DNA of 64,000 nt from Halomonas elongata (GCF_029081005.1 NZ_JAJQTQ010000015.1:1-64000); one strand, 5' to 3'; numbered from the stretch's first letter, positions 42,489 to 54,287 are shown. Numbers and translations are program-made. The notes: generated by a model from the sequence alone, not told the origin.

Positions 42489-43859
42489 TTACTTGCCGAT
42501 GCAGAAGCTGCCGAAGATCTCGCCCAGGAGGTCATCGGCGCTGAATTCGCCGGTAATTTCCCCCAGTGACTGCTGTGCATCTCTCAGGTCTTCGGCGAGC
42601 AGCTCGCCGGCTCCATGGCCGGAAAGCTGGGCGTCGCCGCTCTGCAGGGCCGTGGCGGCGCGGTCCAGGGCATCCAGGTGGCGGCGGCGCGCCGAGAAGC
42701 GTCCCTCGGTCGTCGTCGAGAAGCCCATGACCGCCTTCAAGTGCTCCTTCAAGTTATCCACACCCTGTCCGGTCTTCGCCGAGAGACGCACGATAGGAGT
42801 GGGTGTGGATAAGTCGAGCCCCGGCGGTTCCTGGCTGGTATCGACCTTGTTGCGCACCAGAGTGAGGCGGCTCGGGTCGGCGAGCCGCTGGACGAACTCG
42901 GGCCAGATGGTCATGGGGTCCACGGTATCGGTGGTCGTGGCATCCACCATCAGCAGTACGCGATCGGCCTTTTCGATTTCCGACCAGGCCCTGGCCACGC
43001 CGATCTTTTCCACCGCGTCCGGTGTATCGCGCAATCCGGCCGTATCGATCACGTGCAATGGCATACCGTCCAGGTGAATGTGCTCGCGCAGCACGTCCCG
43101 TGTCGTCCCTTCGATTTCGGTGACGATGGCGGTGTCCTGTTCGGTGAGGGCATTGAGCAGGCTCGACTTGCCGGCATTGGGCCGGCCGGCGATGACCACA
43201 TTCATGCCCTCGCGCATCAAGGCGCCCTGACCGGCGCTATCCCGGACATCGGCCAGCTTCGTGCGAATCGATTCGAGCTTGCCGGCGACGTGGCCATCGG
43301 CGAGAAAGTCGATTTCTTCCTCGGGGAAGTCGATGGCCGCCTCGACGTACATGCGCAGTTCGATGAGTTCCTGGACCAGTGCCTCGACGCGTCTCGAGAA
43401 CTCTCCCTGCAGCGAGCGCAAGGCGTTCTCGGCGGCACCTCTGGAGCTTGCCTCGATCAGGTCGGCGATGGCCTCGGCCTGGGCCAGATCCAGCTTGTCG
43501 TTGAGGAAGGCGCGTTCGGAGAACTCGCCGGGTCTGGCCAGTCGCGCTCCCAGCTGCACGCAGCGCTCCAGCAGCAAGTCCATGATCACCGTGCCGCCGT
43601 GTCCCTGGAGTTCGAGCACATCCTCTCCGGTGAAGGAGCTGGGCCCCTCGAAGAACAGCGCGATGCCTTCGTCGAGCATGCCGTTCTCGCCCCGGAAAGG
43701 GCCATAGAACGCTTGTCGAGGGGCCGGGCAGTGTCCCAGCACACTGTCGGCGATCGAACGGCAGGCAGGGCCTGATACGCGGATGATGCCGACGCCGCCT
43801 TGTCCGGGCGGTGTCGCCAGGGCGGTAATGGTGTCCTGTGAGTAGAGGCGTTCGGCCAT
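42489..43859 (-). CDS. mnmE: tRNA modification GTPase MnmE
   Basis: A 456-residue GTPase, partner of MnmG. N-terminal tetrahydrofolate-binding domain ([20 protein letters not shown]), G domain with [23 protein letters not shown] and NKVD, and a helical domain; the last residues are FCIGK with the catalytic C-terminal cysteine motif C(I/L)GK. The ATG at 43859 ([10 protein letters not shown]) is chosen; an upstream in-frame ATG adds ten residues. Normally adjacent to mnmG; here 15 kb separate them. Confidence 0.97.
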   Translation of the reverse strand: MAERLYSQDTITALATPPGQGGVGIIRVSGPACRSIADSVLGHCPAPRQAFYGPFRGENGMLDEGIALFFEGPSSFTGEDVLELQGHGGTVIMDLLLERCVQLGARLARPGEFSERAFLNDKLDLAQAEAIADLIEASSRGAAENALRSLQGEFSRRVEALVQELIELRMYVEAAIDFPEEEIDFLADGHVAGKLESIRTKLADVRDSAGQGALMREGMNVVIAGRPNAGKSSLLNALTEQDTAIVTEIEGTTRDVLREHIHLDGMPLHVIDTAGLRDTPDAVEKIGVARAWSEIEKADRVLLMVDATTTDTVDPMTIWPEFVQRLADPSRLTLVRNKVDTSQEPPGLDLSTPTPIVRLSAKTGQGVDNLKEHLKAVMGFSTTTEGRFSARRRHLDALDRAATALQSGDAQLSGHGAGELLAEDLRDAQQSLGEITGEFSADDLLGEIFGSFCIGK

Positions 43860-43912
43860 CGGTGATTTCCTCGAGTGGATCGACGACATTGTCGATGTCG
43901 GAGGGCAGAAAC

Positions 43913-43942
43913 GCCAGACCCCCGCAAGGGGCGGGGGTCTGG
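43913..43942 (-). terminator. GC hairpin between yidC and mnmE
   Basis: Arms reading CCAGACCCCCGC and GCGGGGGTCTGG flank a short A/G loop, giving a stem of about 12 bp. It lies about 20 bases after the yidC stop. No clear T-tract follows on the minus strand, so read-through to mnmE is plausible. Confidence 0.6.
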
Positions 43943-43964
43943 TGAAACGGGCGAGCAGGGAAGC

Positions 43965-45656
43965 CTACTTGGTCTTCATGCCCTTGCCGACGTTGGGGTC
44001 GGCCTCGATCTTGCGGGTGATGAAGTACTGCTGGGCGATGGAGGTGATGTTGTTCACCACCCAGTAAATCACCAGGCCGGCCGGGAACCACAGGAAGAAG
44101 AAGGTGAAGACCACCGGCAGCAGCTTCATGATCTTCGCCTGGGTCGGGTCCGGCGGTGTCGGGTTGAGCAGTTGCTGCACGAACATCGACGCGCCCATCA
44201 GGATCGGCAGGATGAAGAAGGGATCCTTCACCGAGAGGTCAGTGATCCAGAGCATGAAGGGCGCGTGGCGCAACTCCACCGATTCGAGCAGCATCCAGTA
44301 AAGGGCGATGAAGACCGGCATCTGCACCAGGATAGGCAGACAGCCCCCCAGAGGGTTGATCTTCTCCTTCTGGTAGAACTTCATCATCTCCTGGGACATC
44401 TTCTGGCGATCATCGCCGTACTGTTCCTTGAGGCGCTGCATCTCGGGACCCAGCTTGCGCATGCGCGCCATGGACTTGTAGGCCTTGGCGGAGAGAGGCC
44501 AGAGAGCGGTCTTGACCAGCAGCGTCAGAATGACGATGGACCAGCCCCAGTTGCCGATCAGGTCATGGATGTGATCGAGCAGCCAGAACAGCGGGTTGGC
44601 GATGAACCACAGCCAGCCGAAGTCGACGGTCAGTTCCAGATGCGGTGCGATCGCTTCCAGGCGATCCTGGATCTTCGGGCCCACATAGAGCGTGGCCTGC
44701 AGCGTGGTTTCGCTCTGGGCACCCAGGGTGCGGGTCGGGCCGGCGAAGGCTGCCACGTTGCGATTCTGGGAGTCGGTCGCGGCGTAGAAGAGGTTCTGCT
44801 GATCCTGGGGCGGTGCCCAGGCAGACGTGAAGTAGTGCTGGATCATGGCGACCCAGCCCCCCTCGACGTCGCGATTCTCGAACTCGCCGTTGCGGATATC
44901 CTCGAAATCGACCTTCAGGTACCGATCTTCCGGCGTGGAAAAGGCGGCGCCGAGGAAGGAACGCATGCCCATCTTCGGACCGCTCGACGGGTCGCTGGTG
45001 TTATCGCGCACCAACTGGCCGACGAAACGCGCGGTAACCGGCGTCTCGCTGGGGTTATCCAGCAGGTAGGCAACCTGAACGGCGTAACTGTCGCGATCGA
45101 AGGTGAAGCGCTTGATGACGTCCACGCCATTGACGGTGGCACCAAGATCCACCTGGACCTGGTCATCGTCTTCGCTCAATCGATATTCGGTCTGTTGGGG
45201 AGTAAAGGCGATACGGCCCTGATGCCCCTCCAGCTGGAGTCCCGAGCGGGCTACATAGCTGCGTGTGCCGTTATCGGAAAGCAGCACGAAGGGTTGCTCG
45301 GAGTTCTCGGCATACTTGTGCTGAGGCAGGGCGGCATACACGATGTCGCCGCCTTGCGGATCGATACGCACATCGAGCACATCGGTGGAAACCGCTACCA
45401 GGTCACGGCTGCTGGACGCCGATTCGTTGCCGGGCATCTCGTTGCCCATGTCAGCGTCGGTGGTGCCGCTGGACGGAACCGACAGGTCGCCGCCGTCAGT
45501 GTCTCCGGTATCCTGGGATGGAGCCGATGCATCGCCGGTGATGGCCGGGGCCTCCGGCGCCTGGGCTACCTGGCCATAATCCTGATTCCACTGCACGACG
45601 ATCAGGTAGGCGAGTATCGCCAGGGGAATCAACAGGAGTAGTCGTTTTACGTCCAT
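43965..45656 (-). CDS. yidC: membrane protein insertase YidC
   Basis: A 563-residue inner-membrane insertase. N-terminal signal-anchor helix (MDVKRLLLLIPLAILAYLIV), a large periplasmic domain (about residues 60-340) preceded by an acidic, Ser/Asp-rich linker, then the conserved five-helix core with GCLPILVQMPVFIALYWML and the positively charged C-terminus. It folds and inserts membrane proteins such as F0 c subunit. The start is the ATG at 45656; E. coli YidC is 548 residues. Confidence 0.96.
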   Translation of the reverse strand: MDVKRLLLLIPLAILAYLIVVQWNQDYGQVAQAPEAPAITGDASAPSQDTGDTDGGDLSVPSSGTTDADMGNEMPGNESASSSRDLVAVSTDVLDVRIDPQGGDIVYAALPQHKYAENSEQPFVLLSDNGTRSYVARSGLQLEGHQGRIAFTPQQTEYRLSEDDDQVQVDLGATVNGVDVIKRFTFDRDSYAVQVAYLLDNPSETPVTARFVGQLVRDNTSDPSSGPKMGMRSFLGAAFSTPEDRYLKVDFEDIRNGEFENRDVEGGWVAMIQHYFTSAWAPPQDQQNLFYAATDSQNRNVAAFAGPTRTLGAQSETTLQATLYVGPKIQDRLEAIAPHLELTVDFGWLWFIANPLFWLLDHIHDLIGNWGWSIVILTLLVKTALWPLSAKAYKSMARMRKLGPEMQRLKEQYGDDRQKMSQEMMKFYQKEKINPLGGCLPILVQMPVFIALYWMLLESVELRHAPFMLWITDLSVKDPFFILPILMGASMFVQQLLNPTPPDPTQAKIMKLLPVVFTFFFLWFPAGLVIYWVVNNITSIAQQYFITRKIEADPNVGKGMKTK

Positions 45657-45820
45657 GAGGGGTCTGCCCGATGGGTGGTGAACATTCCGATGGCGCAGCG
45701 TGAGTCGCACACCCGACATACACGAAAGCCTGCCGGTGGCAGGCTGGCTTCCGTCAGCGGAGCGTCCGCTTTCGAAGGGGCGGCGTCAAGCTTCGCGGCG
45801 AGAGGCGAGAACAGGCTCAT
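45647..45820 (-). CDS. possible small ORF in the position of yidD
   Basis: A 57-residue reading frame from the ATG at 45820 (MSLFSPLAAKLDAAPSKADA) to a stop inside the first codons of yidC. GGAG lies five bases upstream, which is the main reason to list it. It has three close cysteines (FRVCRVCDSRC). It shows no resemblance to YidD, whose gene usually occupies this gap. Third-position GC is moderate. It may equally be an untranslated leader; a hairpin (45727-45745) lies inside it. Confidence 0.25.
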   Translation of the reverse strand: MSLFSPLAAKLDAAPSKADAPLTEASLPPAGFRVCRVCDSRCAIGMFTTHRADPSWT

Positions 45821-45863
45821 GCGAGCTCCGAAGAATGACAGCGGCGGTACGCCGGATCGGCCA

Positions 45864-46250
45864 TCAGCGGTCTGTCGAGGCGCGGCTCGACGTCTTTTGC
45901 GCTTCGCGTTCAAGGCGTCGCCACATGCCATGTAGTTGGCGATGGACAACCTCATTGTCCAGCTCCTGTACGCCTCGCCGGGCGAGCAACACGATGTCCA
46001 CGGCGGGGAGTCGATGCTGGCGAAGCCGAATGGATTCGCGCGTGATTCGCTTGAGGCGATTGCGATCAACGGCCCGACGGACGTTCTTCTTGCTGAAGAT
46101 GAGACCTAGACGAGGGTGACCCAATGCGTTGGGCGAGGCCAGGGCCATCAACCCCTTGCCGTGAAGCTTGAAAGCTGCCGTATCGAAGACACGTCGATAA
46201 TCCTCGGCGGTCAGCAGGCGCAGCCGCCGAGGGAAGCCCTGATAGGACAC
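45864..46250 (-). CDS. rnpA: ribonuclease P protein component
   Basis: A 128-residue basic protein that aids RNase P RNA in 5' tRNA processing. It has the family features FPRRLRLLTAEDYRRVFD, LGLIFSKKNVRRAVDRNRLKRITRESIR (the RNR motif region, in outline) and DIVLLARRG. Start is GTG at 46250, as is common for rnpA. It follows rpmH by ten bases in the classic operon. Confidence 0.94.
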   Translation of the reverse strand: MSYQGFPRRLRLLTAEDYRRVFDTAAFKLHGKGLMALASPNALGHPRLGLIFSKKNVRRAVDRNRLKRITRESIRLRQHRLPAVDIVLLARRGVQELDNEVVHRQLHGMWRRLEREAQKTSSRASTDR

Positions 46251-46260
46251 GCGTTTGCGA

Positions 46261-46395
46261 TCAGGCGCTCAGACGCTTGCGGCCCTTGGCGCGACGACGC
46301 GCCAGGACGGCACGACCATTCTTGGTGGCCATGCGAGCGCGGAAGCCATGTGCGCGCTTGCGCTTGAGAACGCTGGGTTGAAAGGTGCGTTTCAT
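46261..46395 (-). CDS. rpmH: 50S ribosomal protein L34
   Basis: A 44-residue basic protein reading [20 protein letters not shown] at the start and ending [12 protein letters not shown], essentially the universal L34 sequence. It was found by translating the minus strand upstream of rnpA. It is the first gene of rpmH-rnpA-yidC and borders the oriC region. Confidence 0.97.
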   Translation of the reverse strand: MKRTFQPSVLKRKRAHGFRARMATKNGRAVLARRRAKGRKRLSA

Positions 46396-46910
46396 AACTG
46401 ATTATTCCCACGTGGTTTTTGGAACGGATCGATAACTTCGGAGGCACCCGGTTTCGACTGGAAACCGGGGGAGATTCGGATCAAGACCGGGAATTGTAGT
46501 GATTTCATGGCCCCGGCGCAATTCCTCCTTGCCCGTCGTCATGCCGTGAGCCCGCCGCACTGGACGTGCTCAATTATCACTAATTACGTATGTAAATTGA
46601 TGAAGCTGTTATTATAACTGGGGAGCCTTTTTGTGGATAACCGAATATTATCCATAAAAATCATGTTGTTATTTTGTTCTTTTTGATGTGGACATCCTTG
46701 GGGGTGATGGTGTACCCATGGTGGGTATCCGGTGCATGGAAACGGAGGCTGTCCACAGCGCCGACCGGTCCCCATCTCGCTCCCGGCCATATCCCGGTCT
46801 TCGGGACAGGGTTTTCCACAAAGTTCATCGGAATGCCGCTTCATGTGGATAACCCGAGGGCTGGACGATACAATGTGCGGTCGTTCTTGAATCTTTGATG
46901 GTGAGGTTGC
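46396..46910. other. likely oriC (rpmH-dnaA intergenic region)
   Basis: Two perfect DnaA boxes TGTGGATAA lie at 46632-46640 and 46844-46852. One-mismatch sites lie at 46648-46656 (TTATCCATA) and 46812-46820 (TTTTCCACA), and two-mismatch sites at 46687-46695 and 46749-46757. AT-rich stretches at 46570-46620 and 46640-46690 could unwind. Genes read leftwards on the left side and rightwards on the right side, as expected for bidirectional forks. A hairpin (46447-46469) lies in the rpmH leader. The same location is oriC in pseudomonads. Confidence 0.88.
46846..46874 (+). promoter_or_regulatory. putative dnaA promoter overlapped by a DnaA box
   Basis: TGGATA (46846-46851) and TACAAT (46869-46874) are spaced by 17 bases, a fair sigma70 match. 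The -35 hexamer lies wholly within the perfect DnaA box 46844-46852, which would make dnaA autorepressed. Transcription would start near 46881, giving a leader of about 30 bases. Confidence 0.55.
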
Positions 46911-48374
46911 GTGTCGCTCGCTCTCTGGCAACAGTGTCTGGCTACCCTGCAGGATGAATTGAGCTCTCAGCAGTTCAACACCTGGATTCGCCCATTGCAG
47001 GCGGAAGAGGAGGGGGAGTCCAACCAGTTGCGCCTGTTGGCTCCCAACCGGTTCGTGCGCGATTGGGTCAGTGACAAGTATGCCAAGCGCATCAGCGAGC
47101 TGATGCGCGAGCTGGCCCCGGCCAAGCCACCCAAGGTGGTGCTGGCCGTGGGCAGTCGTCGGGCGGCACCCGCCCCCCAGCCGCGTGAACTCGGTGATCC
47201 GGTATCCGCGGCGCCTCGATCGCCTGCCGTGCATACCCCTCCACGAGGCGATGTGGCGGACGAATCCGAAATCGATCGGTTGCGAGAAGAAGGGGAGGCG
47301 CCGCGTCGCCCCTCGGGCGAACGGCAGGTACAGGTCGAGGGCAGCCTCAAGCATAACAGCGGGCTGAACCAGAATTTCACCTTCGAAACCTTCGTCGAGG
47401 GCAAGTCCAACCAATTGGCCCGGGCCGCTTCGCGACAGGTCTCGGAGAACCCCGGCGGCGCTTATAATCCGTTGTTTCTCTATGGCGGGGTCGGCCTGGG
47501 CAAGACCCACCTGATGCATGCCGTCGGTAACGCCCTGGACGTACGCCGCGAGAATGCCCGGGTGGTGTATCTGCATTCCGAGCGCTTCGTCGCCGACATG
47601 GTCAAGGCGTTGCAGCTCAATGCCATCAACGACTTCAAGCGCTTCTATCGCAGTGTCGATGCCTTGCTGATCGACGATATCCAGTTCTTCGCCGGCAAGG
47701 AGCGTTCCCAGGAAGAGTTCTTCCATACCTTCAACGCCTTGCTTGAAGGTGGCCAACAGATGATCCTCACCTCGGATCGCTACCCCAAGGAAATCAGTGG
47801 GGTAGAGGAGCGTCTCAAGTCGCGCTTCGGTTGGGGGCTGACGGTGGCGATCGAGCCTCCGGAGCTCGAGACCCGGGTGGCTATCCTCATGAAGAAGGCC
47901 GATCAGGCCAAGGTCAATCTGCCGCACGATGCCGCCTTCTTCATCGCCCAGAAGATCCGCTCCAACGTGCGTGAACTCGAGGGGGCCTTGAAGAAGGTCA
48001 TCGCCGATTCCCACTTCATGGGCAAGACGATCACCCAGGACTTCATCCGCGAGTCGCTCAAGGATCTGCTGGCCTTGCAGGACAAGCAGGTCGGCGTGGA
48101 CAACATCCAGCGTACGGTCGCCGAGTACTATAAGATCAAGCTGGCGGATCTCTTGTCGAAGCGCCGTTCGCGTTCCGTGGCGCGACCTCGCCAGGTTGCC
48201 ATGGCGCTGGCCAAGGAACTGACCAACCATAGTCTCCCCGAAATCGGCGATGCGTTTGGAGGTCGAGACCACACCACGGTGTTGCATGCGTGCCGCAAGG
48301 TGCAGGCCCTTCAGGATGAAAACGCGGATATTCGCGAGGATTACAAGAACCTGCTACGTCTATTGACGAGCTGA
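46911..48374 (+). CDS. dnaA: chromosomal replication initiator protein DnaA
   Basis: A 487-residue AAA+ initiator. Domain I ([20 protein letters not shown]), a proline- and acid-rich linker (about residues 85-150), AAA+ domain with Walker [14 protein letters not shown] and Walker [15 protein letters not shown], and the DNA-binding domain with [19 protein letters not shown] and [15 protein letters not shown]. The start is GTG at 46911. First gene of dnaA-dnaN-recF-gyrB. Confidence 0.98.
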   Translation: MSLALWQQCLATLQDELSSQQFNTWIRPLQAEEEGESNQLRLLAPNRFVRDWVSDKYAKRISELMRELAPAKPPKVVLAVGSRRAAPAPQPRELGDPVSAAPRSPAVHTPPRGDVADESEIDRLREEGEAPRRPSGERQVQVEGSLKHNSGLNQNFTFETFVEGKSNQLARAASRQVSENPGGAYNPLFLYGGVGLGKTHLMHAVGNALDVRRENARVVYLHSERFVADMVKALQLNAINDFKRFYRSVDALLIDDIQFFAGKERSQEEFFHTFNALLEGGQQMILTSDRYPKEISGVEERLKSRFGWGLTVAIEPPELETRVAILMKKADQAKVNLPHDAAFFIAQKIRSNVRELEGALKKVIADSHFMGKTITQDFIRESLKDLLALQDKQVGVDNIQRTVAEYYKIKLADLLSKRRSRSVARPRQVAMALAKELTNHSLPEIGDAFGGRDHTTVLHACRKVQALQDENADIREDYKNLLRLLTS

Positions 48375-48448
48375 GTTTGCCATATGACTCGATCGACCGG
48401 TCGGCTCGCCGGCCTCACAACCCCTCCAGGACAAGAAGTGGAGTCGAC

Positions 48449-49552
48449 ATGAAATTTTCCATTTCCCGAGAAGCGCTGTTGCGCCCGCTGACTCTGGTCG
48501 CCGGCGTGGTGGAGCGGCGTCAGACCCTGCCGGTGCTGTCGAACGTCTTGATCCAGGTCGAACAGGATCAAGTGTCGTTGACCGGCACCGATCTGGAAGT
48601 CGAGCTGATCGGTCGCACCGTGGCCAGCCAGGTGGATGAGGCGGGTTCTGCCACCGTGCCGGCGCGCAAGCTGATGGATATCTGCAAGTCACTGCCGGAC
48701 CAGGCCGAGATTCAAATCGGTCTGGAGGAAAATCGGGCGGTGCTGCGCAGCGGACGGTCCCGCTTCACGCTGTCGACCCTGCCGGTGGCGGAGTTCCCCA
48801 ATATCGAGGATGGCCAGAGCAGCGTCGAGTTGAGCTTGCCGCGAGGCACGTTGAAGCGCCTTATCGATGCGACATCCTTTGCCATGGCGCAGCAGGATGT
48901 TCGCTATTATCTCAATGGCATGCTGCTGGAGTTCGGCACCAATCTGGTACGGACCGTGGCCACCGATGGCCATCGGCTGGCGGTGGCGTCGCGTTCTGCC
49001 GAGATCCAGGTCGAACCTGCTCAGAAGCTGATCGTGCCGCGCAAGGGGATCATGGAGCTGGTTCGTCTGCTTGATGACGGTGATGATCCCGTTAGCCTGA
49101 CACTGGGTTCGACGCATATTCGTGCCCACACGGGGGATTTCACCTTTACGTCCAAGTTGGTGGACGGCAAGTTCCCCGACTACGAGCGCGTGGTGCCAAA
49201 GGGCGGGGACAAGGTTCTCATCGCCGAGCGAACAGAGCTGCGCCAGGTGCTGTCGCGCACCGCGATCCTGTCCAATGAGAAATATCGCGGCGTGCGCCTC
49301 AACCTGGAGGAAGGCAACTTGCGCGTCATGGCCAACAACCCCGAGCAGGAGGAGGCCGAGGAGAATGTCGGCGTCGAATACGCCGGGCCGGCCATGGAGA
49401 TCGGCTTCAATGTCGGTTATCTGGTCGATGTTCTCGGTGTGCTGGACGAGGATCGCGTGCAACTGACCCTGGCGGATCCCAACAGCAGTGCCTTGCTCGA
49501 GGAGCCAGGCGGTGGCGATGCGCTTTATGTCGTCATGCCGATGCGCCTTTGA
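48449..49552 (+). CDS. dnaN: DNA polymerase III beta sliding clamp
   Basis: A 367-residue ring clamp of three similar domains, starting MKFSISREALLRPLTLVAGV and ending YVVMPMRL, the usual C-terminus. GGAG lies five bases before the ATG at 48449. It follows dnaA by 74 bases. Confidence 0.98.
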   Translation: MKFSISREALLRPLTLVAGVVERRQTLPVLSNVLIQVEQDQVSLTGTDLEVELIGRTVASQVDEAGSATVPARKLMDICKSLPDQAEIQIGLEENRAVLRSGRSRFTLSTLPVAEFPNIEDGQSSVELSLPRGTLKRLIDATSFAMAQQDVRYYLNGMLLEFGTNLVRTVATDGHRLAVASRSAEIQVEPAQKLIVPRKGIMELVRLLDDGDDPVSLTLGSTHIRAHTGDFTFTSKLVDGKFPDYERVVPKGGDKVLIAERTELRQVLSRTAILSNEKYRGVRLNLEEGNLRVMANNPEQEEAEENVGVEYAGPAMEIGFNVGYLVDVLGVLDEDRVQLTLADPNSSALLEEPGGGDALYVVMPMRL

Positions 49553-49621
49553 GACGACCCTCGACTTCCCGTGCCGATGGCCCTCTTCCAGCAGGCATCG
49601 GCAATAGGACCCTTTCTCTCG

Positions 49622-50737
49622 ATGCCTCTCGATCGCCTCGCTTTTCAGGGCCTGCGTAACCTCCAGGCCCTGGAGCTGTCCCCAGGCCCTCGAATCAATC
49701 TCTTCATCGGTGACAACGGCACCGGCAAGACCAGCTTGCTGGAGGGGATTCATGTTCTGGGCATGGGGCGCTCCTTCCGCACGAGACAGTTGCGTCATGC
49801 CATCGCCCATGAGGAGGATGGCGTGACCCTGCATGGCCGCCTGTCGGGTGAGCCACCCTTGCCGATAGGGGTGCGCCGCCGCCGGGACAGTGATGAACTG
49901 GAAATGCGCCTGGCAGGGGAAAGGGTGAGCCGAGTGTCGCAGCTGGTGGAAACCCTGCCGTTGCAGCTCATCAACCCCGATGCCTTTCGCCTTCTTGAGG
50001 GCTCCCCGGCGGGACGCCGCGAGTTTCTCGACTGGGGAGTGTTTCACGTGAAACATGATTTTCTCGATGCCTGGAAGCGTTTCCGAAGGGCGTTGAAGCA
50101 TCGGAATGCTCTCCTCAGGCATGGTAGAATGACGGATGCGTCAATGGGCGCCTGGGAGCGGGAACTGGCGCATTGGGGCACTCGGCTGGATGAATGGCGT
50201 CGAGCCTGGATCGATGCGTTTCTACCTGTCTTCCAGGAGACCCTGGAAGGGCTGATCTCCTTGCCCGAACTCCAGTTGCGTTATGCCCGGGGGTGGGATC
50301 GCAAGCGACAGCTTGCCGATGTGCTCGAGCAAAGCAGGGAAACCGATCAACAGATGGGATTTACCCAGCAGGGCCCGCAGCGAGCTGACCTCGGGATCCG
50401 TCTGGGGCGTCGGCCGGCGATCGAGACCCTGTCGAGAGGCCAGCAGAAGCTGGTGGTCAGTGCGTTGAAGCTGGCACAAGGTCGGTTGCTGGAGCGCCTT
50501 ACCGGCCGCTCTTGCGTCTATCTGATCGATGATCTGCCGGCCGAGCTGGATGGCGACCGCCGGCGTGTCTTCTGCGAGTGGTTGGCGCACATGCACTGTC
50601 AGGCGTTTATTACCAGTGTCGATCCGAATGCCTTGACTGATTCGTGGAATGTGGACACACCGGTGTCGATGTTTCACGTGAAACATACCGAGGCGGGGCA
50701 GGGGCAGCTGCTGCCAATGGACAGACAGACTTCATGA
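49622..50737 (+). CDS. recF: DNA recombination/repair protein RecF
   Basis: A 371-residue SMC-like ATPase for RecFOR gap repair. Walker A is GDNGTGKTSLLEG (about residues 30-42), the signature motif LSRGQQKLVVSALKLAQG, and Walker B YLIDDLPAELD. The ATG at 49622 aligns with other RecF proteins (MPLDRLAFQGLRNLQ). Two perfect parS sites lie inside the frame and each is read as FHVKH: at about residues 140-145 (WGVFHVKHDF) and 350-355 (SMFHVKHTE). The second lies in the less conserved tail. Confidence 0.96.
   Translation: MPLDRLAFQGLRNLQALELSPGPRINLFIGDNGTGKTSLLEGIHVLGMGRSFRTRQLRHAIAHEEDGVTLHGRLSGEPPLPIGVRRRRDSDELEMRLAGERVSRVSQLVETLPLQLINPDAFRLLEGSPAGRREFLDWGVFHVKHDFLDAWKRFRRALKHRNALLRHGRMTDASMGAWERELAHWGTRLDEWRRAWIDAFLPVFQETLEGLISLPELQLRYARGWDRKRQLADVLEQSRETDQQMGFTQQGPQRADLGIRLGRRPAIETLSRGQQKLVVSALKLAQGRLLERLTGRSCVYLIDDLPAELDGDRRRVFCEWLAHMHCQAFITSVDPNALTDSWNVDTPVSMFHVKHTEAGQGQLLPMDRQTS
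50040..50055. other. parS site 1 (inside recF)
   Basis: Perfect TGTTTCACGTGAAACA palindrome, the ParB-binding parS consensus. It lies in the coding frame of recF and is about 3.1 kb from the dnaA start. Confidence 0.95.
50670..50685. other. parS site 2 (inside recF, 3' part)
   Basis: Second perfect TGTTTCACGTGAAACA in recF, here extended by an outer A/T pair. It is read in the same frame as site 1 (FHVKH). Confidence 0.95.
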
Positions 50738-50745
50738 TGGAGTAG

Positions 50746-53169
<2,424 letters not shown>

Positions 53170-53189
53170 TCGGTTGCACAGACCGGAGA

Positions 53190-53205
53190 TGTTTCACGTG
53201 AAACA
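53190..53205. other. parS site 3 (after gyrB)
   Basis: Perfect parS at the centre of a 32-bp perfect palindrome (53182-53213), 20 bases after the gyrB stop. The transcript could fold into a 16-bp hairpin. Confidence 0.95.
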
Positions 53206-53226
53206 TCTCCGGTGAGGTCGTGAGGC

Positions 53227-53263
53227 AAGGGGCCGCATCGAATTGGCGATGCGGCCCCTTTAG
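53227..53263 (+). terminator. rho-independent terminator of gyrB
   Basis: AAGGGGCCGCATCG (53227-53240), a six-base loop and CGATGCGGCCCCTT (53247-53260) form a 14-bp stem that ends in CCCCTTTAG. It follows the parS palindrome. Confidence 0.85.
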
Positions 53264-53669
53264 TAACCCGGCAAGCTTTTATGTCGGGTTAATCGCGGCA
53301 CAGGGAAGTGTCGCCGCCGGCCGTCAGGCCGGCGCGAGCCCGCGCCACACCCCAGAGGATCCACGCATCTGCGCCAGCGTGGTGCGGACGACGATCAAAT
53401 AGCTCAGGACGATCCATTTGATTGCCAGGTTAATAGTTACGCGCCAGGCACGCTACTGAGGACAGCGGGCACGACAGAGGCGTTTTCGGCGAAGTGCACG
53501 GGTGACCTTACATCACCTGGACATGCTATCGAGGACGTGCATACGACCGACACGACAAGGCAGGATGGGTTAATCACTCTTCAAGAGATTGTATGAGAGG
53601 CCATGCATAATGGGAGTCTTTCTCGCACCCTGTCGAGTACCTTGTCGCTCGAAGCCCAGCATCGTCAGT
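53264..53669. other. intergenic region without a recognised gene
   Basis: About 400 bases between the gyrB terminator and parS site 4. A hairpin CGCCGGCC/GGCCGGCG lies at about 53312-53332, and an imperfect inverted repeat (GGTGACC/TCACCTGG area) at about 53500-53520. No coding signal was seen. A low third-position-GC frame is absent on both strands. Confidence 0.45.
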
Positions 53670-53673
53670 ACGA

Positions 53674-53689
53674 TGTTTCACGTGAAACA
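53674..53689. other. parS site 4
   Basis: Perfect parS within a 24-bp perfect palindrome (53670-53693), between gyrB and the convergent gmhB stop. Confidence 0.95.
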
Positions 53690-53726
53690 TCGTGATTGAG
53701 TGACGAGGGAGGGGGAGGTCGCTCTC

Positions 53727-54287
53727 TCAAACCGAAGAATCGTCGAGCAACCAATTGGTAAAGCCAGCCAGGTCCCGGAAGATGGTTACGTTCGATGACG
53801 TGAGTTCGGGGTGTTTGTCCAGTGTGCGTTGCCCCTTGCCTGTCAGTACAAGGGCCCGTCGACAGCCCGCTGCTTCGCCCGCCTGGATGTCTCTCAGACT
53901 GTCGCCGACCATCCAGCTTCCCTTGAGAGAAGGAAGGCTCAAGGCCTGACGAATTTCGTGAAGCATTCCCGGTAGAGGCTTGCGGCAATGACAGCCATCG
54001 TTCGGGCCATGTGGGCAGTAAGCGATATAATCCAGCTCACCACCAGCGGCATGCACCAGTGACTGCATGTGACGGTGCATATCGGAAAGCACAGCTTCGT
54101 TATAATAGCCGCGTGCGATGCCGGACTGGTTGGTGGCGATGGCAACCCGCCAGCCTGCATGGTGGAGCCTCGCTATTGCCTCGATGGCACTGGGGTAGGG
54201 AATCCACTCATCGAGCGATTTGATGTAATCATCGGAGTCCTGGTTGATGACGCCATCCCGATCGAGAATGACAAGTCTGGTGGTCAT
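53727..54287 (-). CDS. gmhB: D-glycero-beta-D-manno-heptose 1,7-bisphosphate 7-phosphatase
   Basis: A 186-residue HAD phosphatase in ADP-heptose synthesis for LPS core. HAD motif I LVILDRDGVINQDSDDY, motif II ATNQSGIARG, the zinc loop CPHGPNDGCHCRKP, and motif IV MVGDSLRDIQAG. The downstream hldD and waaF genes at 61-63 kb use its product line. In many gammaproteobacteria gmhB follows glyS; here a mobile and accessory segment lies between. Confidence 0.95.
   Translation of the reverse strand: MTTRLVILDRDGVINQDSDDYIKSLDEWIPYPSAIEAIARLHHAGWRVAIATNQSGIARGYYNEAVLSDMHRHMQSLVHAAGGELDYIAYCPHGPNDGCHCRKPLPGMLHEIRQALSLPSLKGSWMVGDSLRDIQAGEAAGCRRALVLTGKGQRTLDKHPELTSSNVTIFRDLAGFTNWLLDDSSV

Noticed and set aside
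46584..48287. A 567-codon frame antisense to dnaA and running into the oriC gap
   Set aside because: dnaA is unambiguous and the extra part covers DnaA boxes and AT-rich DNA.
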